A stretch of DNA of 64,000 nt, from NCBI GenBank assembly GCA_026018925.1, contig JAKSZU010000003.1, forward strand, positions 191,228,139-191,292,138. Direction: 5' to 3'. A model generated the notes under the pieces. It saw only the letters and a list, made by a program, of their open reading frames with translations. It had not been told where the DNA came from and made no database searches. Origin of the DNA: Tupaia tana. Taxonomy: Eukaryota; Chordata; Mammalia; Scandentia; Tupaiidae. Of the stretch, positions 11,035 through 21,244 are shown in pieces (position 1 is the first letter of the stretch; each line of letters begins with the position of its first letter). A program made the translations under genes and the position numbers.

Positions 11035-11205
11035 CACTCGGCGCCTCTGCTTCGCGTTCCGCAGTCGAGGCCGCCCAGCCCCTGCTGCCCCTCCGGCGCT
11101 GGGTGTGTCCCGCGCTCGGCGCCGACGCTGCCTGGCAGCACTCTGACCAGGCAGGCGAACCGGAGGTGGCGCTGGGTCCCGCGCGCATTCGCGTGCTCGG
11201 GGGCT
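11035..11205 (+). other. GC-rich linker between the two VNTRs
   Basis: This non-repeated CpG-rich stretch includes CGGCGCCTCTGCTTCGCGTT and CCTGGCAGCACTCTGACC. It may be the original unit border or part of a 5'UTR/promoter. No homology recognised. Confidence 0.6.
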
Positions 11206-11768
11206 GGTGTGTGCCCGCTGGGCCTGCGCGTGGCCGCCGGGCCTGAGCGTGGTTGCACGCGCTTGGGGCTGACGTGTGGCCGTCGGGCCTACACGTGACC
11301 GCCGGGTCAGCGCATGGCCGCTGGGTCTGCGAGTGGCCGCTGGGCACACGCATGGCCCCCAGACTGGCGAGTGGCTGCCGGGTCTGAATGTGGCTGCCGG
11401 GCCCGCTCCTGTGCATGGCCGCCGGGCCTGCGCCTACACATGGCTCCCGGGCCGGAGCGTGGTCACTGGGCCGGCGCACGCCGGGCCTGCGTGTGGCTCC
11501 CGGGCCTGCGAGTGGCCACCGGGCCTGTGCATGACCTCCAGGTTGGCGAGTGGCCACCAGGTCTGAGCATGGCCGCCGGTCCTGTGTGTGGCCGCCGGGC
11601 CTGTGCCCGTGCGTGGCCGCCGGGCCTGTGTGTGATCGCCGGGCCTGTGCGTGGTCGCCGGGCATGCGCCCACGCGTGGCCGCCGGGCCCGCGCATGGCT
11701 GCCGGGCCTGCGCCCAGGCGTGGCCAACGAGCCTGCCCGTGACCGCCGGGCCTGCACGTGACCGGCGG
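11206..11768 (+). repeat. VNTR domain 2: degenerate ~19-bp units
   Basis: About 26-28 units of the form GTGGCCGCCGGGCCTGYGC, some extended by about 6 bp (for example CCGTGC), are less uniform than domain 1 and differ from it in sequence. The period is 19 or 25 bp. It ends at GACCGGCGGTTGCGAGCAGC, where composition drops sharply. Confidence 0.9.
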
Positions 11769-12210
11769 TTGCGAGCAGCAAACTGAAGCCGAAAACAAGG
11801 ATTAAGATCTTGCAAATATAAGCAGAAGAAGGAAACCTTGGATGTCTTAAACCAATTGAGAAATGTATGGTATAGGAGGATTTTCGCTGCCTATGGGCAG
11901 TGAGAAGGCGATGGTACCAGCCCTGCATTACCTCAGGGAAAAATAAGAACTATTCTACCATTCTTAAGGAAGCCAGATACTCGAGGATGACTCACGCTGC
12001 AGATCCCCACAACACCATCCTCGGTAATCACAGGATGGATGCTGTGCTGCATCAGCTGATAACCGTCTCTGCCTACCAGAACTGCGTTCCTGAAACTGTA
12101 CTCCATAGAGACTCACCTACAACTGCGGAGCTGCACGAGACCCACCCTTGACCCAACCCTGAATAGAACCTATGTTTCCTATTGTGGAAAACTTTATGAG
12201 CTCATAATTG
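11769..12210 (+). other. Unique domain A of the composite element
   Basis: Single-copy-looking sequence of normal GC content runs from AGCAAACTGAAGCCG to CTTTATGAGCTCATAATTG. An open frame of 83 codons (11900-12151) lacks any family I can support. The domain ends in an A-rich tract, so it could descend from a separate polyadenylated RNA captured by the element. Confidence 0.6.
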
Positions 12211-12240
12211 AAAAAGGAAAAAAAAAAAAAAAAAAAAAAA
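12211..12240 (+). repeat. Internal A tract of the composite element
   Basis: Five A, GG, then 23 uninterrupted A lie in the middle of the element, not at its end. This looks like a fossil poly(A) tail joining two retrotranscribed parts. Confidence 0.7.
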
Positions 12241-12770
12241 GGATGAAAGATCTGGAGGGTATGGTCGCAGGGATGGCAACTGCAGATGCTGGAGACAGCA
12301 CGGGAGAGGTAATGGGAATGAATGATGGAGGGCGGTTCAGGGAACGATCATCACGTTTGATGGACACAGGGGTGAAGGGTGGTCTGTTGAAGATGATGTA
12401 TGTGGGGGTATCATTGTCTTGGCTAATGTTAACTATACTCATGCTGGAAGGGACCATGCTGTACACTGTAAAGATGTCCAATGAAAAAAAAAATAATGAT
12501 AACATTATCGGCACTCTGGCAGAAGGAAAAAGATCCAATGATATGATAGCGGAAAGGATAAATGTGGATGCCGGAGCCTGTAAGGGAGGGGAGTGGGTGG
12601 TCAGGAGAGGGTGGTAGAAAGTGGGCGTGGGGGGCAAAAGGAGGAATCAGTTAACACCAAAAAAAGTAGAGTTCTCTGTTGAAAACTATATACATATATG
12701 TATATTGTATACATCATAATGGGAACTTTATGTAAAATGAATTTAATTAATCTGAGAAAAATAAAATAAA

Positions 12771-12772
<2 letters not shown>
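12241..12772 (+). other. Unique domain B with G-rich purine tract
   Basis: This segment ends in a polyadenylation signal run and the poly(A). Around 12580-12645 it has a G-rich purine tract (GGGAGGGGAGTGGGTGG and similar), a feature typical of mammalian L1 3'UTRs, followed by AT-rich sequence. An L1 3'UTR origin is an inference and could not be confirmed against the other L1 3' ends here. A 124-codon sense frame at 12243-12617 is unassigned. Confidence 0.55.
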
Positions 12773-12803
<31 letters not shown>

Positions 12804-12809
<6 letters not shown>

Positions 12810-12822
12810 GTCCCAAAGACAG
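12804..12822. repeat. TSD, right copy, of composite retroelement
   Basis: This is the same 19 bases as 9517-9535, following the poly(A) tail. The sequence then returns to ordinary AT-rich intron. Confidence 0.92.
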
Positions 12823-13012
12823 AGGCCTAGAAAAAGCTCCAGCTAGTAAAGGCTTGCAAAAATCATTCTCATGTAAAAAAAATACAGTGGGGTCTCAATC
12901 AGGGACTTGATTCTTTCTCTTACCCACCTAACTTTCCAGGACAGAAGAGACCCTAAGAAATCAAAATTGAGATTCCAAGTAGAAAAGTTAAGATTAAAAA
13001 TTATTACTTGGG

Positions 13013-13264
13013 GCCAACCCCAAAATGCAGTGGTTGCTTGAGGGCTGGGCACAGGGAGCCAAATCTCACATGCCTGACCACAGTTCACATCCCAGCGCCA
13101 GCAGTTTAGAAAACATTCCAGACACATGTGAGTATGTGTCCAAAATCCTGATCAGAAATAAAATGGAGGAAAAGGGATTACAGTGTGACCATACCTCATT
13201 CGGGGAGCTTTGTCTCTGGCCAGGACACTCTGACTGGCACACATGCCCTCTGACAATTTAAAGA
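13013..13264 (+). mobile_element. Old L-type-like SINE (plus)
   Basis: GGGGCCAACCCCAAAATGCA head, CCTGACCACAGTTCACATCC box B region and CACATGCCCTCTGACAATTT end. Strongly decayed. Confidence 0.75.
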
Positions 13265-13875
13265 AATTACTATCTGCCAGAGAGGAGAACTCTTTAAAAA
13301 ACTTTTTAAAACAAGGTACTCATTTTAGTTCTTGTGTCTTGCACACAAAAGGCACTCACAGAAACGAAACTAAGCATGTGTGGATCTAGAGTTTGAAATA
13401 CATTTCGTACAGCAAGACACAGACATTGCTTCCCCGGGAGGAAATCCTGGTGTGGAGAGCATTTGACGAACTCTACCTACAGTGGGGTAGAGAGCCACTC
13501 TTGTCTAGCTGCACTTTCAAACCAGACTTTAGGACTCGCTCAGAAGTCTGGTCAAATGTCCTCCAACTTACGTGTCTTTCTGAAGTTGTCAGATGAATTT
13601 CATGTACTTTCCAGCTGGGAACCACTGTGTGAAAGGAAAGGATACTTGTTTGTTAGGTCTTTACAACCCCTTATGTTGACATGTTGGGCATTTCTGCCTT
13701 CAGCCTCCTGTGTCTTCTGGCTATTGGAGTGGAGGTGATGTTATCATGTGTATTTAACAGAGTTAGGATTCTCGTTAAATCCAAAAGCTTGTATAAAAGC
13801 TTGCATAATTATGCATTGACAGTATTAACTTCATTTTAAATGCTCTGACAATTTAACTCCACTTTATTTTATTTC
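13265..13875. other. Intronic sequence, no gene
   Basis: Single-copy-looking sequence. Two overlapping short frames (13393-13738) have no recognisable product and no splice context. Confidence 0.4.
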
Positions 13876-13923
13876 ATTTAGGTTTGGTTTGGTTTTGTTT
13901 TTCACGCCAGGGCACATGTGCTC

Positions 13924-13925
<2 letters not shown>

Positions 13926-13989
<64 letters not shown>

Positions 13990-13990
13990 A
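13926..13990. repeat. (GA)n microsatellite
   Basis: About 30 AG dinucleotides with one interrupting ACAG, an expansion of the purine stretch normally present in the SINE body. Confidence 0.92.
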
Positions 13991-14087
13991 GTCACCTCCC
14001 AGGGTGATGGCCACGATGCAATCCCTTCTCGTGCAGTCTCCTCTTGGGATTTTGGGCACGCTCAGACACATGCCCAGAGTGATTTTC

Positions 14088-14352
14088 TTTCTTTCTTTTT
14101 CTTTTCTTTTTTTTAAGAGAGTTTTGCCTTAGGACACATGTGCTTGCCAGAGACAGACAGAGACAGTGAGAGGGAAAGTGAGAAATCATCCCCAAGGGGA
14201 TGGCTATGCCACAGTCCCTTCTCCTCCTGGGATCTTGGGTTTGCATACACATGTGCCCAATGTGAGTTTCAAGCCACCAGGTCCAGGACTTGAACCATGG
14301 TCAACCATGTAAGAGTCAAGGGACATAACTGCTACACTATCTGCCGGTCCCA
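14088..14352 (-). mobile_element. L-type SINE (minus) nested in an older SINE
   Basis: Flanked by CCCAGAGTGATTTTC (14073-14087) and CCCAGATTGATTTTC (14353-14367). Contains GCCTTAGGACACATG and ends CTGCCGGTCCCA. Confidence 0.9.
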
Positions 14353-14689
14353 CCCAGATTGATTTTCAGACTGCCTGGTCCAGGACCTAAACTGTTCAGT
14401 CAGCCATGTGGGAGCCAGTGCCTTAAGCTCCATACCACCTGCTGGCCTTTCACTTTAAATATATGAATTTTTGCTTTGTCATACCTGTTGTAACTATGCC
14501 AGATAAGTTTATAGACACCTTCTTAATGTACCTGTCATACTAGTGTGCTCTGTATACCTCTCCCCAACTTTGACATCTGAAGACTGAGATGTCTTTTGGG
14601 GTTATAAATATCAATGCCTAGGCTGCAGTCTTAGGCATATCTCACTATAATATCACTAACTGGACAGCTTCAATAAGATACACACAGCC

Positions 14690-14770
14690 AGAGCTGGTTA
14701 AGGGAACCAGATCCCATAGCTGACTGCAGTTTGAATCCTTGCACTGGCAGCTTGAAAACACACTAGATGC
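14690..14770 (+). mobile_element. SINE head fragment (plus) split by insertion
   Basis: GCTGGTTAAGGGAACCAGATCC and CAGTTTGAATCCTTGCAC are head and box B of an older SINE, cut at 14770 by the next element. Confidence 0.7.
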
Positions 14771-15035
14771 GGGAACCAGCAGTTAGCGTAATGGCTATGT
14801 TGCTGGACTCCCATGTAGTCAACCACGGTTCGCATCCCGGACCCGGTGGCTTAAAACTCACACCGGGCGCATGTGCGTGCGTACCCAAGATCCTGAGAGG
14901 AGAGTGGAGGAGAAGGGATTGCGGCGTGGCCATCCCCCCTGGGGGGTGATTTCTCGCTTTCTGTCTCTATGTCTCTCTCTGTCTGGCGAGTGCACGTGGC
15001 CTATAGCGAAAACCTCTCAAAAAAAAAAAAAAAAA
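14771..15035 (+). mobile_element. L-type SINE (plus), young subfamily
   Basis: ACACTAGATGC flanks it at 14760-14770 and 15036-15046. Head begins GGGAACCAGCAGTTAGCGTA with box B GGTTCGCATCC. Confidence 0.9.
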
Positions 15036-15082
15036 ACACTAGATGCTATGGTTGAGTGAATGACTGGCTACTCCTCAAACCC

Positions 15083-15281
15083 TCCCCCCCCCCCCAGCCC
15101 CCGGCAGGAGATAGCACTTCCCAATGGGGCAAAGTCACACCACACTCTCTTCTCTTTCCTGTTGAGATTTTGGGTGGACACACATGATGGCCTGTTTTCA
15201 GGTCACTGGGGCTGGGATTCAAACAATTCACTCGGCCATTTGAGAGTCAGCTCTCTTAACCACCAGGCCATGGAGCTGGCC
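15083..15281 (-). mobile_element. Old SINE (minus)
   Basis: C run, TGGGGCAAAGTCACACCACA, GGGATTCAAACAATTCACTC and end CATGGAGCTGGCC. A decayed head and body. Confidence 0.65.
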
Positions 15282-15424
15282 TGCGGGCTTCTTAAGATTA
15301 TAGTTGTCTGCTCCTAACTCAGTCACCTGAATCAGAAAGTATTTGAGAGTGGGATTCAGGCATGTGCAGTTAGTAACCTGTGGTTAATGGCCTGTAACCT
15401 CTGGTTAACAGCCTTCACTTGAGG

Positions 15425-15905
15425 GCAGTGGTTTTTCAAAGTACCTGAATCAGCAGTAGCAGCTTTACCTGTGAGCTTCTTAGAAATCCAAATTCTCAGT
15501 ACCCCACCTAGCCCCAAAACTCCTAAATCAGAAATTCTGGGAACTAGCAGTTAGCATAATGGCTATGTTGCTGGACTCCCACGTAGTCGACCACAGTTCG
15601 CGTCGCGGACCCGGTGGCTTAGAACTCACGCCGGGCGCGTGTGCGTGCGAGCCCAAGATCCCAAGAGGAGAATGGAGGAGAAGGGATTGCAGCGTGGCCA
15701 TCCCCCTGGGGGGTGATTTCTCGCTTTCTGTCTCTCTGTCTCTCTCTGTTTGTCTGGCGAGCGCACGCGCCCTATAGTGAAAACCTCTCAAAAAAAAAAA
15801 AAAAGAAAGAAATTCTGGGGGAGGTCCAGGCTGCACTCTATAGTTTAGCAAGCGTTCCACCAGTTCTGACGCGTGTTCAAGTTGGAGAAACTGCTTTAGG
15901 ACAGC
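15425..15905 (+). mobile_element. MER5-like hAT MITE split by a SINE
   Basis: CAGTGGTTTTTCAAAGTACC to CTAAATCAGAAATTCTGG, then resuming GGGGGAGGTCCAGGCTGCAC after the SINE. The motif order fits MER5-type elements. Confidence 0.7.
15541..15808 (+). mobile_element. L-type SINE (plus), young subfamily, in MER5-like element
   Basis: GAAATTCTGG flanks it (15531-15540 and 15809-15818). Retains many CpGs and box B GGTTCGCGTCG-like. Confidence 0.9.
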
Positions 15906-16039
15906 TCTTTGGGTCAGAGTTGCTACACAGTATTTTTTCCTAGAAGCAGTTGCTTACGTAAATGCCAATTTCCCACCTTTAAGGACAGACCTAACCTCTC
16001 TTGCTGCTTCACTTTTGACACACTAATTCTGTGAACCTG

Positions 16040-16522
16040 TTGTTACAGGGTACATGTGCTCACCAGGAACAGGGTGAGAAAGCACCCTCTGTGAGACCAG
16101 CAGTTAGTGTAATGGCTATGTCACTGGACTCCAGTATAGTCAACTGTGGTTCGAGTCCTGGACTCGGCAGCTTAAACTCAGGCCGGGCGCTTGGGCACGT
16201 GGGCGCGTGCGTGCGTGCCCAAGATCCCGAGAGGAGAAAGGAGAAGGGATTGTGGCGTGGCTATCGCCCCTGGGGAGTGATTTCTCACTTTCTATCTCTC
16301 TGTCTTTCTGGCGAGCACAAGCACTCTATAGCAAAAAACCTCTCCAAGAAAAGGGAAAGCACCCTCCAGGCAGTATGGTCACTCCTCAGTCCCAGCCCTT
16401 TGTCCTCTCAGGATTTTGGGCATACACACCATGTCTTTTAAGTCGCTGGGTCCAAGACTCAAACCATAGGGTTGGCCATGTGGGCTCCAGGTGCCTGAAC
16501 TTTTACGCCATCTACTAGCCCC
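16040..16522 (-). mobile_element. Older SINE (minus) split by a nested SINE
   Basis: TTGTTACAGGGTACATGTGC side up to 16089 and AGGCAGTATGGTCACTCCTC to CCATCTACTAGCCCC from 16367. Confidence 0.82.
16090..16354 (+). mobile_element. L-type SINE (plus) nested in an older SINE
   Basis: Inserted opposite to its host SINE, with TSD GAAAGCACCCTC at 16078-16089 and 16355-16366. Confidence 0.9.
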
Positions 16523-16852
16523 AGTGAACCTATCTGATGTTTCCTGTGTGTCTGCTTCCTCCTAACTCACACAGTTCAGTACCTGGGCAGCTGTCAGGGC
16601 CCATCTTAAATTGTGTTCCCCCCAAAAAGCTCCTTTTTTTTTTTTTTCTCTAACTTCTTCTAGTTGGAAATAAGTGCCCATGGCATTCGTTTTTATCTTT
16701 TTTTAATGAGCTTTTGTATTCTCTACCTACCATTTCCTTTGTTACTGAGCAAGTAACTTAACCTGTTTCCTCATTTGTAAGATAAGAATAGCAATAATAG
16801 AGCCTATCTCATTGATGGATTAATACTTAGAATAATATCCAACAAGTGTCAG

Positions 16853-16990
16853 GGTTTTTATTTTATTTCAATTTGACCAGAGAGGGGCAGAGGGGGCGGG
16901 GGGGGGGGGGGGGCGTCAGGTTCGGGACTTGAACCGTGGTCAACCATGTGGGAATCCAGCGTCCTTAACCACTACACCACCTGCTGGCCC
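16853..16990 (-). mobile_element. S-type SINE (minus) with G run
   Basis: TSD CAAGTGTCAG (16843-16852, 16991-17000). The purine stretch is largely replaced by a G run near 16897-16913. Confidence 0.88.
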
Positions 16991-17000
16991 CAAGTGTCAG

Positions 17001-17946
17001 TTCTAAAAGTAATCGTATTCATAGCCTTAAGTAATGGGTGTATAATATTTATAATAACAGACTATTGCGTGGCACCTACACACTGAACTAATATCAGCTT
17101 TTATCGCTTATACTTTTAGCTAAGTCACTAAGCATTTTGCAATATTTATAGTTATTATTGTTATTTTGTACTTATCCTCTATCCTGCTATTAGTCTTCAA
17201 GTTTGTGACATCAAATCATCATCTTTCTCTATTCTGAATCTATCTCCCAAAATATGTAATAAGCACAGTAAATGTGGACTTATGCTGAAGTCCACAATTA
17301 CTGTAGGTTAAGAAGCCTCAAAGGAGCCCTTCCTGAACATGTCCCTCATCGCCTTCTTTAAGCTAGTGCCTTTGATCTCTGGCTTCTTGGTGATATCATC
17401 CCTCCTCAAGGCCCAGAGGAAGCGAGTAGGACTGGCTGTCCAGCGTGGAGTCCAGTGGACTGTGCACTCCGCCTGCAATCTCTTTCAGATAATAAGTTCC
17501 TCTAAAACTTATCCAGAATGGCCTAGACAGTTCTTTCTGTTTTAAATTATGTTTTTAAAAGCAAATCTGTGAGCCTTATTTCTAACTCCTTGCCAAAAAA
17601 AGTGAAATTCCTTTTGAGTGTAGTGTTGTCCTCAGGCAGCAGAGGGGGGGAAGGATAGGAAATGGTACCCAGAGACCACAGTAATGGTTATCGAATTGTA
17701 ATGGGATTAGGTTTTTAGGTGTTGAAAGTAGAGATTACTCAGAGGTAGAGGAGCCCACCGCCTGGGCTCCCTGCGACCCTGTGAAGATGCCTGGCTGCTG
17801 TGTGATCTGGGACTCCTTCCAGGCTGCACGCAGGGCGCTGGGATGATGTCATAGTGGAGCCGAGTCCTTTTCTTTGTAAAATAGTTCCATGTGTCATAAT
17901 AATATTCTATATTTGTAATTCTTGGATTGCTGCAAGCTTATGTGAC

Positions 17947-17950
<4 letters not shown>
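17001..17950. other. Intronic sequence, no gene
   Basis: Single-copy-looking. A moderately GC-rich patch at 17735-17870 has no CpG cluster or exon signals. Confidence 0.4.
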
Positions 17951-17977
<27 letters not shown>

Positions 17978-18220
17978 TTTTGGAGAGGTTTTTGCTATAG
18001 GGCGCATGTGCTCGCCAGGCAGAGAGAGACAGAAAGCGAGAAATCACCCCTCGGGGGGATGGCCATGCCACAATCCTTTCCCCTCCATTCTCCTCTTGGG
18101 ATCTTGGGCACGCACGCACACGCACCCGGCGTGAGTTTTAAGCCACTGGGTCGGGGACGCGAACCGCGGTCGACTACATGGGAGTCCAGCAACATAGCCA
18201 TTACGCTAACTGCTGGTCCC
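17951..18220 (-). mobile_element. L-type SINE (minus)
   Basis: Long T tract, GAGAGGTTTTTGCTATAGGG, box B complement ACGCGAACCGCGG, end CTGCTGGTCCC. TGACTT flanks both ends. Confidence 0.9.
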
Positions 18221-18850
18221 TGACTTCCTGTTTTGATTAAGTATTCCAGGTGTTACCATATTCTGACATTTCTGTTACGTTTGTAATAGTTTTATAGATG
18301 TAAGGAGAGTTCACTGAGTTATAACGAGATGACGAATAGAAACAGTACAAGATAAGCTCTAAAATGCTTACTCTCTGGTAAGCCACTCCAGTATAAAATC
18401 ATTAATTTTTTGGGTAGAATTGTCAGTTGGGGTTTAATCAGCAAATGCTATAGACAAATGATCTGGATTTTAGCAAGGCATTTGATAAAGTGTGTTCTGG
18501 CATTCTTACAGGTAAACCCTGTAGACAGAATGGTACAGCTAAGAGGATTCCTAGCTGCGGGATGACTGGAAACAAGCAGGGAGAGTTAATGAGCTGCTGA
18601 GAACGCCTAGTGGGGTCAGACCAGGTGCAGGCAGGAGCCAGCTATAATACTCACCCACTCCCTCTGTCTTCCACCTGGCCCAGGGAACATTTTTAGTAAT
18701 GATTTATCAATAACATGGTCATTTAGGGCATGTGCAATTGAGATCTGCCCAACTTCTAGTGGGATAATGCATGTGTTACATGAAGAATGGGTCCTGGGTG
18801 GTACCCACTGTCCTCCATGGAGTCAGTCTGCCTCTACTCTTGCCAGTATG
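18221..18850. other. Intronic sequence, no gene
   Basis: AT-rich single-copy-looking sequence. No exon or repeat recognised. Confidence 0.4.
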
Positions 18851-18864
18851 ATCCCTTCAGTGCT

Positions 18865-19123
18865 GCTGCTTTTTATTTTTTTAAGAGGTTTTTTGTTTTT
18901 GTTTTTGTTTTTTTTTTAGTATAGGGCATGTGCACTCACCAGAAAGACAGAAAGCGAGAAATCACTCCCCAGGGGGGATGGCCACGCTGTAATCCCTTCT
19001 CCTCCATTCTCCTCTCAGGGTCACACATGCACATGTGTACAACATGAGTTTAAGCCACCAGGTCCAGGACTCGAACCGCAGTTCGAGTCCAGCGACATAG
19101 CCATCATGCTATCTGCTGGTCCC
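18865..19123 (-). mobile_element. L-type SINE (minus)
   Basis: Exact 14-bp TSD ATCCCTTCAGTGCT at 18851-18864 and 19124-19137. The head has a small deletion around the box B flank. Confidence 0.92.
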
Positions 19124-19129
19124 ATCCCT

Positions 19130-19960
19130 TCAGTGCTTCTTAAACCCACTTTCTCTCTATCCTTCCTTACTTCAGGGCCCATCACTTCTCTCTTAGACTA
19201 CTGTAGTAATCTTTTAACTGGTCTCCCTGCCTCTAATACTGTCCCCTCAGCAATAAGAGCCCTCTAGTGAAAGTGTTCACCTGGCTTGGCTCTTAAAGTA
19301 ACTCATGGCATTCTCTGTCTACTGAAAATGTCCAGTCTCTTCCACACTGTCTAGGAGGCTTCGTGTCCTGACCACATTTCTTTTCTAGCCTCATCTCCTG
19401 TCCTTCCCCTCCTCGAATGTTATGTGCTAGTGATATCTGGCAGGTAGCTGGTGGGGCCCCACTTGATCCGTTCTGTTTCATACTTTTTTTTTTTTTTTTT
19501 TTTGGAGAGGTTTTTGCTATAGGGCACGTGCGCTCGCCAGACAGACAGAGAGAGACAGAGAGATAGAAAGTGAGAAATCACCCCCTCAGGGGGGATGGCC
19601 ATGCCGCAATCCCTTCTCCTCCATTCTCCTCTCAGGATCTTGGGCACGCTCGCACACGCACCCGGTGTGAGTTTAAGCCACCGGGTCCGGGACATGAACC
19701 GCGGTCAACTACGTGGGAGTCCAGCGACATAGCCATTATGCCAACTGCTGGTCCCCGTTCTGTTTCATACTTTTGAACTCAGGCAGTTACTCTGGCTTTG
19801 GTGGTTCCCACACATTCTCATCCCTCTTCTCCTTTGAGATGCAGATCATCTTTTCTACCTGTGTATTGGAATTATCTGTTCACACACTTCTCTGTCACTG
19901 GACCATAAACTCATTAAGGGCAGTAGTGTTAATTTCATTTTAGCACTAGCATGTAATAAA
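19130..19960 (+). mobile_element. L2-like LINE fragment split by a SINE
   Basis: CTTTTAACTGGTCTCCCTGC, TAGCCTCATCTCCTGTCC and CTGGACCATAAACTCATTAAGGG are typical landmarks of L2 3' sequence, interrupted at 19488-19754. Confidence 0.6.
19488..19754 (-). mobile_element. L-type SINE (minus) in L2
   Basis: TSD CCGTTCTGTTTCATACTTTT at 19468-19487 and 19755-19774 (20 bp including tail-side T). Confidence 0.92.
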
Positions 19961-20473
19961 CAGGCAGTAAGTTTTTTTATCTGAACTGAGAATACAAAAA
20001 GATCTTGACAACTGAAAAACAGACTGTAAAACTTAACAGGGAGATAAAGTTTAACAGGGATATACTTGGGTTTACAATAAACAAACAAAGAAAACAAGTC
20101 TCACCATAAGTACTGAGTCCAAGATGGGAGAAATATGACTCACCACCGTCAGTCAGCCATGTAAAGAAAGGAAGGGCTGTGGTTGCGTTGACTTAGCTCC
20201 ACATGACTCAGCAGTGTGGTGCAACTCCGTAACCCAGTGTCCAGTTCGGGAAAGTCACAGTCTTGCTGGTCACACCAAGGGAAAATCATCATCTGTCCAT
20301 GGGACATACTTAGAGAGGCTGAGGCATATCCAAAGGAAGGCAGCTAGAACAGTGAGAGAAAGTGAATCCCGTCATATAGGGAAGGAGGTAGGGGTGTTTT
20401 ATCTGGAGAAGATGGGGGGGCACAGTTATTGTAATCAGATGTCTAAAGGTTGTCATTAGGAATCTCAAAGTGC

Positions 20474-20733
20474 GGGGACCAGCAGTTGGCGTAATGGCTG
20501 TGTTGCTGGACTCCCATGTGGTTGACCACGGTTCTAGTCCCGGGCCCGGTGGCCTTAACTCAAGCTGGGTGTGTTTGCGTTCATGCCCAAGATCCCAAGA
20601 GGAGAATGGAGGAGAAGAGATTGCGGTTTGGCCATCCCCTCTGGGGGGTGATTTCTCGTTTTCTATCTCTCTGTCTCTCTCTGTCTTTCTGGCGAGTGCA
20701 CACGCCCTATAGCAAAAACCTCTCCAAAAAAAA
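20474..20733 (+). mobile_element. L-type SINE (plus)
   Basis: TSD AGGAATCTCAAAGTGC (20458-20473) and AGGAACCTCAAAGTGC (20734-20749). Ends CTATAGCAAAAACCTCTCC. Confidence 0.92.
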
Positions 20734-21244
20734 AGGAACCTCAAAGTGCAGAATTGGATCAGCAAGTGGAAACTTCAAAAAGAACTTGGTGACAGATCTA
20801 CTGTCATGGAATATACTGTCTCATGAGCTCCTGTAGTCACTGTAGGTGCAATCAAGAGTCTCTGGGAAGGAAGAAGTCTGAGGTCCTGGAGAAAGTTCAG
20901 ACTAAATGTCCTTTTCTCTTGGTCAGCTTGAAAGTTTGGTAATTCAAGAGGTCACTGAGTTTGTATTTACTAAATGTCGGGGAGGAGGAGATCACATCTT
21001 CGACACTAGTTGTTTCTCTATGGAGGGGGAATTATGAATTAACCTAAATTGAAATTGCTTCTGGGCCAGAGACTGAACTTCAGTGGGTTAGTCACTTACT
21101 ACTTACTGTTTGTTTGAAATCTAGTCAAGAAAGACATGTCATCGTCCCACTCCCGTGTATTCAGAGCCTTCCATTCTTCCATGTTCTTTTGTAGAAAACT
21201 GAATAAAGTGATTTCCTCTTTCCCTTTGCCTTTTTGCTTTTTAG

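Larger units (their letters stand above)
9536..12803 (+). mobile_element. Composite VNTR retroelement, SVA-like in architecture
   Basis: A 3.27-kb insertion is bounded by a direct repeat whose unambiguous core is CGTCCCAAAGACAG (extended left by up to five A) and ends in AATAAAATAAAATAAA plus about 36 A. From 5' to 3' it has a CpG-rich higher-order VNTR, a GC-rich linker, a second, different VNTR, a unique 450-bp domain ending in an A tract, a second unique 530-bp domain with a G-rich purine tract, and poly(A). The poly(A) and TSD show L1-type retrotransposition. The order matches SVA/LAVA elements of apes, but the sequences are not ones I recognise. It could instead be an L1 whose tandem-repeat 5'UTR is joined to a 3'UTR by loss of both ORFs. 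It begins inside a VNTR unit, so the true 5' end may be missing. It is in the same orientation as THADA. Confidence 0.85.
13886..14450 (-). mobile_element. Older SINE (minus) split by a nested SINE
   Basis: Tail-side part up to 14087 (CGCCAGGGCACATGTGCTCA, then a GA run) and head part from 14368 (CTGCCTGGTCCAGGACC to CACCTGCTGGCC). Confidence 0.85.
1..21244 (+). other. THADA: THADA intron, 5' side (partial)
   Basis: All sequence before the acceptor ending at 21244 is intronic with respect to THADA. I found no upstream THADA exon: open stretches here are SINE, VNTR or L1 shadows. The intron holds about 20 SINEs, L1 and MITE relics, and a 3.3-kb composite retroelement. That this is one intron is an inference, because a very short exon could be missed by eye. 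Confidence 0.7.

Noticed and set aside
9412..11815. Very long open frames (up to 645 codons) on both strands across the GC-rich region
   Set aside because: They are Pro/Arg/Gly/Ala-rich translations of the VNTR, open in several frames at once because stop codons need A or T. No start context, domain or splice structure.
11900..12151. 83-codon frame with SAYQN, recalling the T-box VTAYQN motif
   Set aside because: Only five residues match and the surrounding T-box residues are absent, so it is most likely chance.
12194..12637. 147-codon antisense and 124-codon sense frames in domain B
   Set aside because: They overlap each other, contain homopolymer-derived residues (Phe run from the A tract) and match no family I recognise.
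21136..21244. Extension of the THADA exon A frame upstream to an ATG at 21136
   Set aside because: The acceptor TTTTAG at 21241-21244 and the split-codon phase fit a spliced exon. The upstream frame is intronic.
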